Of a stretch of 64,000 nucleotides of DNA, positions 11,501 through 23,500 are shown in pieces (position 1 is the stretch's first letter; every line of letters begins with the position of its first letter). This DNA is from Morinoia aosen (Eukaryota > Arthropoda > Malacostraca > Amphipoda > Talitridae): NCBI GenBank assembly GCA_030386875.1, contig CM059570.1:31363422-31427421 (forward strand). The letters are read 5' to 3'. A model generated the notes under the pieces. The model was not told the DNA's origin. It was given only the letters and a program-made list of their open reading frames with translations, and did not search any database. The position numbers were made by a program, and so were the translations under genes.

Positions 11501-14500
11501 GTGTTGACTTCCCAATCCAGACAGAGCATATTTACCTTGGCCTTGGAGTCAGTTGTATGATTTAACAAAACATGAAAATTTTGCGTCAGTTTTGTTCAAC
11601 AAAGTGCATAAGTGAACTCAAATTTGTTTTTATAACTCCAATTCGTTCTTAAAACTTGAAACTAAAATTTGCTCTTGAAACTCGAATTTGCTCTTGAAAC
11701 TCAAATTCATTCTTCAAACTCGAATTTGATCTTTGAATTCATGTGAATTCCTTGACTTGTGGTTATTCAGGAACCTAACCATTCATTTTAAATTCTGTGC
11801 ACTCTCATACACTGCAGCAGAACAAAATGTTCCTGTGAGGAACATTTTCTCATGATTTAAAGCACGTGTAAACACAAAAAACTGCACGAGAAACAGTTTT
11901 CATTTTTAATTTTCTTACGTTTTTAATGAATGGCAATTCTGATCACCCCAAAATTGCATCATGTCTCAGAATTGTGCAACTGAGTAGAGCATGGGTCTCC
12001 AAACCTTTCAATGTAAGAGCAACGTCATATATATTTCCTACATTCATGCGGGCCAAAGGAATAAAAAATGAAAAAAACAACAATTTAATTTAGCAATACC
12101 AGTTGTACAATAATTATTTTTTCGAGGTCACCACACAGGGATTTGTTTGGCGGGCCAGATGAAATTATGTGGCGGGCCATAGTTTAGAGACCCCTGGAGT
12201 AGAGCATGAGGTTAAACGTGAGGCTGGCAGCAGCAAGTGAACGTGTGTTGTGTGATGCAGGAGCTGCCGTGTCCAACGGGGCCGGGGAGGAGGACATGCT
12301 GGACGAGACGCATGGAGTCAACGTTCAGTTCCAGGACTCTGATGAGGAAGAAGACGAGGAAGGCTATGATGAAGTGAGTGGAATATATCCTCTTCCTTAT
12401 CGAGTAGTAGGTGATTTTTTTTTCTGGTGAAGTGGGTGAAATATGTGCTTTTCTGGTGAGGTGAGGGATGTATATCTACTTCCCTTGGGAAGTGGGGGAA
12501 ATATATCCACTTCCCGAGAGAAGTAGTGAAATATATCTACATGGTAAAGTAAAAGAATTATATCTACTTTTATGGTGAAGTGGGTGAAATATTTCTACTT
12601 TTCTGGCCGAAAGATCATTTTGGCCTCAATCCAAAATGACAACATTTTAGGTTATGCCTCAAATTCTGCTTGGTACTTCCATGGGCTTTGCGATCTGGGA
12701 CATTTTATGATGCACGCATGTTTAATATGGCTGTTGGAAGTAATCAGTAGAAATCACAAATGCCTTATCTTTTGCTGTGTAACTTACTTTCATACACTGA
12801 TATTCACGTTGACCACACCATACTGCTATAACTCAAGCATTTTTTCCTGGAATGATTCTCGAGACTCACCCTTCAAAGCTCCACAGGACTTTTCGGTCCA
12901 CTGTTGAAAATAGGCTTAATATATTGTATTTCTTGTTAAATTTGTTCCCTAGTGTGTTCTTTGGAGTTCACCGCCGAGTGGCAGCTCCTTCCTCATTCCG
13001 ATATCAATCACTACCTGATGCTAGAGTTAGTCTAACGATGGTGGTCATGGTAAAAGTAATATGAGTAGTAGAATGCTGATGCTAAAGAAGGGCTAAGGCT
13101 GTGGTTCTTAATAGGTCGCGACCCAGGACGTCACTGTTGTTCTAATGTGCTGCTTATATTGATAAACATGACAGCTATCAATTTTGTTTCTGCTGTGTAA
13201 ACCTATAGTAACCTGTTTTCAAAAGAATATTCATATTATGAATGGAAATTTTTTACACTTTTGTTATGTAGGCTTGGGTCGCGGCAGTTATTTTGGCTCA
13301 CTGCTAAAAAAAGGTCGAAAAGCACTGGGCAAAGGAATGACAATGAACCGTATTCTTGTTGTAAGGAAATGTATGACAATAACAATGGATCATTTCTCAT
13401 GTAAGGAAATGGATGACAATAACAATGGACTGTTTCTCGTGTAAGGAAATGGATGACAATAACAATGGACCATTTCTCGTACAAGGAAATAGATGACTAT
13501 AACAATGGATCATTTCTCATGTAAGGAAATGGATGGCAATAATAATGGACCGTTTCTCGTACAAGGAAATGGATGACAATGACGAGGATGATGAAGAAGG
13601 CACAGAGGGCGTCTCAGGCATCCACTCAGAGGTGCTGGTCGGGTCGGGCGGAGGTGGGGGCGGCGAGGGGGCGGCTGAGAGGCAGCTCAGTCCTCACGAC
13701 ATCGGAGCTCACTGGCTACAGCGCGAGCTCAATAAGTTCTACAATGACCCCATTCAGGTGAGCTGTTATTGGCTTGTGTGCATGTGTTACATTTAGTTGA
13801 GTTGTTTTTGTCTTGTGGACTGCATTCAGGTGAGCTGTTATTGGCTTGTGTGCATGTGCTACATTTAGTTGAGTTGTTTTTGTCTTGTGGACTACTTCCA
13901 GGTAAACTGTTTGTGGTTTGTGTGATAGATTTGTGTAGACTGTTAGGGAATCTTGTACTACATATAGGTTAGCTGTTAATGCCTCATGTGTTGCCTTCAT
14001 GTGAGGTGTTTGTGCTTTGTGTGTACATTTGGGCAAGCGTTTATTCGTCATGCACTACGTTTAGGTGCATTGATGTGCCTTGTGTACTATTTTCGGGTGA
14101 GCTGTTTGTGCTTTGTGTACTACAGTCACTATTATTGTTTAGTATCTGATAAGAGTGCGTTGCGTATTTTATCCGGAAAAGTTGGTAATGAATTCCCACT
14201 GTAGTGTAGTACTAATCGCAGGACTGAATGGAGTACTGTATGTATTACGTTCTAGTGAGTTCTGCGTAGCTTGTGTTCTAAATTTATATTCAAGAGAGCT
14301 GTGAGTACCATCTTTATACCATTCAGTTGAGCTTCCAAAAATTCATGTAGGGGAATTGAGGTGACATTTATACAGTTAGTGTCTGCAGTTCCATTATGTG
14401 TACTTCGATATTGGCAGCAAGGGAAACCTGTCTCCTATTACTTCAAGAGCAAACTAAAATGCTGTTGGAGGTCATTGATTATTACGATATCTAAGTTTGT

Positions 14501-17500
14501 TCTTTACAATGCTTATTATTTGGCAGCAAAGTCTTCTAAAATGCTGTTGGAGATCATTGATTATTACGATATCTAAGTTTGTTCTTTACAATGCTTATTA
14601 TTTGGCAGCAAAGTCTTCTAAAATGCTGTTGGATGTCATTGATTATTACGATATCTAAGTTTGTTCTTTACAATGCTTATTATTTGGCAGCAAAGTCTTC
14701 TAAAATGCTGTTGGATGTCATTGATTATTACGATATCTAAGTTTGTTCTTTACAACGCTTATTATTTGGCAGCAAAGTCTTCTAAAATGCTGTTGGATGT
14801 CATTGATTATTACGATATCTAAGTTTGTTCTTTACAACGCTTATTATTTGGCAGCAAAGTCTTCTAAAATGCTGTTGGAGATCATTGATTATTACAATAG
14901 CTAATTCGGTTCTCTACAACGTTTTTATTTGGCAGCAACGTCTTTTAAAATGCTGTTGGAGATCATTGATTAATACTATATCTAAGTTTGTTCTTTGCAA
15001 TGTTCATTAATTTTGTGAGTTAACATTCTTGCAAAGTGTTCTGGGTTGAATATGTATCAAATATTGGTGCGGGGTCTATGTGAATGGTTTTACATTTTAT
15101 ACTCACGTTATACTTATATTTCAGGCCCAGTCAAAGGCCCAAGACGTGCTGGACATCCTGAAGACAGCCAAGGACGACAGGGAATGTGAAAACAAACTCG
15201 TCCTCAACTTGGGCTATGACCGCTTCCAGTTCATCAAAATCCTGTGCAAGAACAGCCAGATGATCTTGCACTGCACCCTGCTAGCGCAAGCCAAATCGCA
15301 ACAAGGTGCGTCTTCTTCACCACTTTCTCCTTCGTGTCTTTGTTAGGTGTGGACGGCATGTGATGCTTGCAAATTTTGTAGCTCTTATTGTGTTTTTTAG
15401 GTGTGGTCTCCACAAGCGGTACTCTTGAATTTTGTTGCTCTTGTCATGTTTTTTAGGTGTGGTCTGCATGTGTGATGCTATTGAATTTTGTTGCTCTTGT
15501 CATGTTTTTAGGTGTGGTCTGCATGTGTGATGCTCTTGAATTTTGTTGCTCTTGTCATGTTTTTAGGTGTGGTCTGCATAAGTGGTACTCATGAATTCTG
15601 TTGCTCTTGTCATGTTTTTTAGGTGTGGTCTGCATGTGTAATGCTCTTGAATTTTGTGTTCTTTTCCTCCTTGCTTGCTGTCATACTTGGGTGTGGTGTG
15701 GGCGTGTGTGAGTGGTGTTCATAAATCTCTTCTTTTTCTCTCTCACCGTTTATTTACGTTGTAATTGAGATTTTAGGCTGATATGAGCAGCTATCGATCA
15801 TTAATTACAACAATTATGTTTTAGTGTTAGTGACATCTTTTGAATATCTTTTGAAATGTGTTCTTCAATATTTATTAATTTGAAATCCCTTCTCAAACTT
15901 GAGTCTTTTGAACGTACTGAATTACTAGAGAAGCACGTTTCAGGTCTCAAATGGGTATATCATGATAAATTTTCGTAGCGATGGCCAGTGTGTGAAAGTA
16001 ATGAAATAATTGGCTGTGAAATTTTCCTAGTAGCAGTGTACTGAGTTGCCAACTGTTTAATCTCTCGAGTATTTATTATTTGTCTCCTGATTTATATGTA
16101 CAAACCGGTTTTCTGCATTTATATTGTTTTTAATTTTTTTCACTGTAATTCACTGAGCATTGAGAGAGTACTTTGTTCATTCGAAAATGTTGCCCTGGGC
16201 ATAGAAGTTTATAAGTTCCATTAGTTTTGCCTATTTTGTTGGTCTGTTGCGTCCTAGTAGTAAAAACTTTCTTTCCACATGCACGCAAATCATTGCTTTG
16301 TACAATCATCTGTATTTTATTTAGTGAAAGAATATTGACGAAAGAGCATTTACAGAGGATGATATGTGAGGTAACTTTGTGGGTAGATTTTAAGCATGTT
16401 TTCAGTAGGGTTTTATGCTTTCTAGTGACAACAGTGTAGAAAGCTCAAGCGTTTTTGCAGTAAGACTTTACACTTCTTTATGGCAATAGTACAGTTATTC
16501 AAGCGTTTTTGCATTAAGGCTCCACACGTCACAGTTATTCTAGCATCTTTGCTGTAGAGCTCTATTTTCTACAGTGACAAGAGCGCAATAAACCGAGAAT
16601 ATAGACAGTTGGGGGTCTCGCTTCGTTGTGGCATGAGGCCAGCAACTGGACGCGAGTGTAAAGGTCTTTTACGTTGCAGAGCGAGATGAGGTGAGGACAC
16701 TGATGGCGGCAGACCCAGCTCTGCGCCGCATCCTCGCACAGCTCGAGAACGAAGAGGACGCTGCCGAAGCTGCCAAAGATGCCAAGATGGTGAGCTCGAT
16801 TTATGCACAAAGTTGGCTTTTTTCAGCTGTATGGTTGATGCTCAGTTAGGTTTTTTCAACTGTAGAGTTGATGCTCAGTTGAGGTTTTTTCAGCTGTATG
16901 GTTGATGCTCAGTTGAGTTTTTTCAACTGTATGGTTGATGCTCAGTTGAGGTTTTTTCAACTATGTAGTTGATGCTCAGTTGAGGTTTTTTCAACTATGT
17001 AGTTGATGCTCAGTTGAGGTTTTTTCAACTGTAGAGTTGATGCTCAGTTGAGGTTTTTTCAGCTGTATGGTTGATGCTCAGTTGAGTTTTTTCAACTGTA
17101 TGGTTGATGCTCAGTTGAGGTTTTTTCAACTATGTAGTTGATGCTCAGTTGAGGTTTTTTCAACTATGTAGTTGATGCTCAGTTGAGGTTTTTTCAACTG
17201 TAGAGTTGATGCTCAGTTGAGGTTTTTTCAGCTGTATGGTCGATGCTCAGTTGAGGTTTTTTCAACTATGTAGTTGATGCTCAGTTGAGGTTTTTTCAAC
17301 TATGTAGTTGATGCTCAGTTGAGGTTTTTTCAACTATGTAGTTGATGCTCAGTTGAGGTTTTTTCAACTATGTAGTTGATGCTCAGTTGAGGTTTTTTCA
17401 ACTATGTAGTTGATGCTCAGTTGAGGTTTTTTCAGCTGTATGGTTGATGCTCAGTTGAGTTTTTTCAACTGTATGGTTGATGCTCAGTTGAGGTTTTTTC

Positions 17501-20500
17501 AGCTGTATGGTTGATGCTCAGTTGAGGTTTTTTCAGCTGTATGGTTGATTCTCAGTTGAGTTTTTTCAACTGTATGGTTGATGCTCAGTTGAGGTTTTTT
17601 CAACTATGTAGTTGATGCTCAGTTGAGGTTTTTTCAACTATGTAGTTGATGCTCAGTTGAGGCTTTTTCAACTGGAAGGTTGATGCTCAGTTGATGGTTT
17701 TTTCAGCTGTACAGTTAGTTGATGCACAGTTGAAGTTTTTCGAAAATTTAATGCGTGCAATATGTGTCACTTGGTCATGGTTAACCGACTGTGATCTCAT
17801 TAGCTGTTCCGGTGTGTTGGTGCAATACTTCTCTTGCAAAGTGCTGCAGCTCTACAGTTTCTTTTTTGTGACTTATTTTACGTCTTGGTATTATTATTGG
17901 AAATAAAATAAGTGAAATTTCAACCTTGGAATGAAAATAATTTGAGGAAACCTCTATAATAAACGGTTAAAACATGAAGGTTAACATGAAAAAATGTTCC
18001 CATCCATGGGTCGCACTGCAGTACAGCTGTGCTCCTGTTGTAGGTTACATTGCGTGGGAGATGTTGAGTGAGCCCTCTGATTAAGAAACGCACGTCGAAG
18101 CGTGGGTGGGTTTGAGATGACTTCCATAGCCTTGAAAACTTAGCTGCATGCATTGTTGTGATTAGGGCTGTTAGTGGAAAATATAAATCGCTTTCTTATT
18201 CTTGTTGTTGGATCAATGTTCAGAAAGTTTCAATCTCTTAATGTAGGGGGTGTATAGTACAATTTCATAGCTTTTCATGTGCTCGAGAAATGGGTTTTAC
18301 TCTCGTCAGTGGTGTTCTAGAATTGAGTTTCCTTGTTTTTTTGGGGTTGGCTGTGAAAGAGATCCTATTGGAGGTATTGTTTTATTAATATCTAGACTAT
18401 TTTAAGTTTTTGGCTCATTGTGGAAGATAGTTTACAATCGACAATTTAACTGAATTAAAAGTAAAGCGCCAAAATTCATTTCTGGGATGTATTTTTTATG
18501 AAATAGTTATTTCTGATAGATCGTGTCCACAGTACAACGTGAGAAATTTTTGAATTTCGTCTCTTGTTAATGCAAAAACCAGGATGTAGAATTTGCAGCT
18601 ATGTTATCACTGAATGCAAAGTGTGCATGGCGGCAAACAAGCAACCCATCAAGATCATCAGAGGTTCAAAATTATTCTAATTTATCCTCCACATTTTATC
18701 TCTGGTGAAGATCGTTGATATTCAGCTACTCTCTGTCTCAGCCTTTGTAGTACATTTTAATTGGTATTTTGGTCGCCTCATGAGTGTTCTACTGCTTTGT
18801 TTCAATTTGCCTATGTGGGCCGAAGGTTTTGTGGTGAAGCGAGTTGTTGCAAAGTGTCATTGTATCTCCTACTGCATTAACCCTACATTATGTTTTGATT
18901 CATGACTACAGTGACGACCTGAATTGAGACAGTCACAAATATTGATCGGTGAGAGATTTCCGTGCCACGCTGAGCTTGTGTTCTCTTCAATGCTGGCTGG
19001 TGACTGTTTGGGCTTAATGCCCCACATCTCCGTAGCATTGATGATTTCTATTCATCTGCATCTTACTTAACGCGTAAAGTGAGGCGAGTTGAACTGATGT
19101 TAGAGTTCAGATGAGAGTTATGTTTAAGGATCAATTTCGGAAATAATGAACACTAATTAGATTGTACCTTCATTCCGTTGTCATTGAGTATTTATGAAAA
19201 TTGAGTTAGTGACTGAGTGTCGGTCAGCAGCATTATGAAAATCCCCTCAATGACCACCGGTGGTCACGTTGCACTCGAAGTGTTAGCATTGGTTTGACAA
19301 CCAAACTATAGCCACTGTATGAAGACTCGCGGTATTACCCGTCTAACTCTCATGCGTCCTATTCCCTCAGGGGGCTCAGGATAGACTGTAGATTGTGTAG
19401 CCTATGTTATTGAGACTGGCATCCCAATGTGACTGGTGGGTCATCCCAGCTGTTGGTAGGTCTTCTCAACTTTCATATTTCGTGCCCATTTTACTTTTTT
19501 CAGATTTTACACCTTCTTTGATATCTCTTAATCTTTTCCCTTTTCAACCTTAACTTGTTTCAATGCTCAGAGTAGGTACCCTGTGTAGAAAACACCTTGC
19601 GCTTGATCCCCTGTTCTCTGTAGACCAATCTAAATGGTTTGTTCTCTTTGCTTTCTTTGAATTAACTACCATGTGGCTAGAGTATTGAACTATCTAAAAT
19701 GATAACTTCATGTGTCTCTTCTTTTTCTCTAGAGTGGCGACAGCAAAACACGAACTCGTCGCGCCAACGTAGAGCCCATGGACACTGACGCTCTAGACAG
19801 GTGCGTCCTGTGGTACTTGGAATTGTGCCGTGCTTGCAGTTTGTGTGTATGTTCTTGGATGCGCTTGTTGAATCTGAAAATAATAGTAATGGGAGAGTGT
19901 ATGTTCCGGCCTTTTCAGATAGGTCGCAACTAAACGCGAATGAGGTTCGGGAGTGACGATGCAGCAACGTGGTTATCGTTTATTGGTACTTCAGAGTTGA
20001 CACAGGCTTGGGAATTGGCAAAGAATCAGTTAGATCGGACGATAGGTGCTTCCTCGACGGTCGCGCTTCCGCTAATGAACAGCGACGACCCTCACTAAGT
20101 GCTACCTCTACGGCAGGCCACCGCTAATGAACGGCGATGTCTCTTGCCGATTCTATTTATATACCCGGCGCACATAATGCTCCCCCCACCTTTTAAAAAT
20201 TCTTTATTACAATAAAAATTTTTAAAACGTTATTCAATTAACTTTGATTTTCCCTTGACTAACAATTAATCTTACAATCCGTCAAATTAATTCGAACAGA
20301 TCAGAACGTATGACACAAAATGCTTCCGATGTTCACTACTGGATACACCACACAAATTTATTAACTTATCGAAATCAAAAATCAAATTACTTACGTAATA
20401 AATCACCTCTATATGGTACACTATTTTTGAACAAACTGGACACATACCGTCAAGTCGAGAAACACAATTTTTTATGCAAATGAAAAATTTAGAAGGAAAA

Positions 20501-23500
20501 ATCCAACATAAATCTATATTGTATAAAGATATAGAGTATAAATTTATTTACGCAAGACAATACATTGCATTACTACAAATGGCAAGGTAAAAGTTGATTG
20601 CTTCTCCTCAGGATTCAAATCATTCTACGATTCAAATTAACTTATTTCAATTCAGCTAAATTAAATATGGAAAGTAAATTAAATAGAATAATCAATAAAT
20701 TACTAATTTAATTCAACCAATCTACAAACGTACAATTTGGTTTTTATTCGCAATACTAATAATTCGTCTCCTTATCTTGAAACAAAACATTTCCATGGGG
20801 CGAGTAAAACAACATCAAAGGATATAATTAACGACACCAATAATCCGTATAAAATAGAAAAATTCTCCGTATAAAATAGAAATATTCTAAGACATGGAAA
20901 ATAGAAATATTCAGTCGTCTCCATCTTGTAAGGACGTGCACGTGGATTCTGTGCGTGAGCGTGTTCCCATTTTTCAAAGTTTCAAGGAACACCCTCGGAG
21001 ATGAAAACTCAGCGTTGAGGTACGTGTGTTTTGTTATGTTAATATGAATGTAGAAGTTAGCGTTATAGTGTTATGCGCTAACTTGAGGTGCTTATTGAAA
21101 TCAAGTAAGTATTTATTATAGATTATTAATTATTATTGAAATTAGATAAGTGCAAACCAAGTAGTAAGTGAAGTTGTAAAGTATATGTGTATATCGTAAA
21201 TCGGAATGTCTAATGTTCTGGAATTGTACAGGAGTCGCCCAAGGAATCTGAAAGGAGACGAGACAGGAAATTAGCATGGCCACAAGTTTAAAGTAAACAA
21301 TTCTCGTTTTATACTAAGGCAACGCTTCCTTCTCATTAAGACACATTCATTCCAACTACAATGCCTGACATTGTTTTCAAACAAGCTGTGGCAGGCGCGA
21401 TGCCGTTCTCGCGGGTTTCGCACTCGCACTCTCATGTTGACATTTCCAAGATTGCACCTAAGTTTATTAACTCTAGCTTACGGCTTGACGAACACAGCTT
21501 TTGATGTCGCAACAACAGTATGACAACATCCTAAGCTCAACATCTCGTCACAAGGTGTTTGCGCAACACAATATTTCCTAACGCAAGACATACATAAAGT
21601 CTTAAGAAAGAAACTCATAGAACGCACTTACAAGCTAAAAACTCATAGAACGCACTTACAAGCTAAAAACTCATAGAACGCACTTACAAGCTAAATACCA
21701 TTTAAATACATATATGAAATGAACAGTTCCAAACTAGGTTGACAATTTTACCTTCTTAACTTATCTAAAGGCAGTACATGGTTTAAGTTCGTTCGGATAA
21801 TCTTGTTACCGATCTTAATATCTGCGTAATTTTTACCTAGCCTTTCAATGATACCTGGTCCTAAGAAATTTAGCTGTAGTTTGTGTTTTTGGCATGATTT
21901 TTCACTAGTACACGGTCCGTCACTTTTAAATTTTTATCGCGACGTTTCACGTTTCTATAGTTGGTTCTTTCGATTGTAGCGTTAATGATTGCATTTCTAA
22001 TATTGTTCACTACAATAGATGACTCTTTAAATTTTTGTTTTTGAACATCTTCATATGAAGTCGCAACATTGAAGTCTTCTAAATTAGTAGAACTAATATA
22101 CACACACGTATCTCTACCGAAAACCGTGTATGCGGGGGTATCTCCTAAAGTTTCGTTAAAACTATTGTTAATGGAATTCTCCACAATATCCAATAATCTA
22201 TCCCACTCATTATGAGTAAGAAAATTTAGATATAACTTGAGCAGGTGTCGAATTTTTCCATTACATCGCTCAACAATGCCATTAGAAAAAGGGGAATAAG
22301 CCAGAACTTCCTTTTTCAAGATAGAAAGTCCTTGTGTGAACTTTCTCACAGTAGATGATTTAAATTCTAAAGCATTGTCGGACAGCAATACGTCCGGGGT
22401 ACCGAACAAACAGCAAAAATTCCATAGACAATCTGTAACAGTCTCTGTACATCGGTCACTAGTCGAATATAATTTAACAAAACGGGAAAATAGGTCGATT
22501 ACGACAAGGATATATTTGTTACCATTGTCTGTCATTGTTAATGGACCGTAGAAGTCCATGCTGACCGTTTGAAAACATCGTGTTCCAATTGGAGCATTTA
22601 GAATTTTAATCGGCGTCGGTATTCGTGATTTTAGAATCTTACAGATGTCACAAGATTCAACAATTTTACGTGTAATTGTCCGTTCGTACGGATGAAAATA
22701 CTTTAATTTAAACTTAAACAAGGTATGATTCAAATCTGTATGGGACAAATTGTGGATGAACAGAATTGTCTTGTGTAGCAGAGTATATGGCACCACAATA
22801 GTCAGAATGGTGCTGGGTCTGTTGTCAATTCTTCGTCTTTTATACAAAATGTCATTCATAATCAGAAATTCATTCATGTCAGTATTATTAACTTTTGTTG
22901 CATTCTCTAGGGCATCCTTTATTTCAGAACAAAAGGGATCACTATCTTGTTCACGTTTAAATTCGTCTAACGACCAGTTGTCGTTAATACTTGAATGGTC
23001 TGTAGTCGTGTTAACTTTATCCAGTCTGCATAAGATCGTTTTCTGTCTGCTATTAAAGTCACTGGGTTCACGTCTGGGGTCTGTCTGTTGTTCAGCAGTA
23101 CTGTTGTTGTTTCTTCCGTCCTTACTTCCTGGCATTGTCTCCTCGAACTCTTCCTCAGTCACGGGCTTGTTACATTTGTTACCCGCAGCAGCGGCTTGCA
23201 GCCTGGTTACGACGGGAAAAGTCTCTACATCAGGGGTTATTTCAGAACACTCTAATAGTTCTCTTTCTGTTAAAGGATTTTTGTCATGATTTAATCTACT
23301 TAATGCATCGGCGGCACTATTCGCCTTCCCAGAAAAATACTTTAATTTGGCATCAAAAGCTTGCACATAAATACTCCACCTAGCGAGCGTGTTGTCTTCA
23401 GGCAATTTCTTTGAAAATAAAGGAACTAAAGGCTAATGATCGGTGTAAATGACCAGATCATAGCCTAAAACAAGATATTTAAAGTACTTCAACGCTTCAA

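Noticed and set aside
6866-17730. Possible CRISPR-like arrays
   Set aside because: The arrays are head-to-tail repeats without unique spacers, lie in introns of a eukaryotic gene and lack cas genes.
22750-23289. 179-residue plus-strand open frame
   Set aside because: It is antisense to the pol region of the intron-10 Gypsy element and has no recognisable domain.
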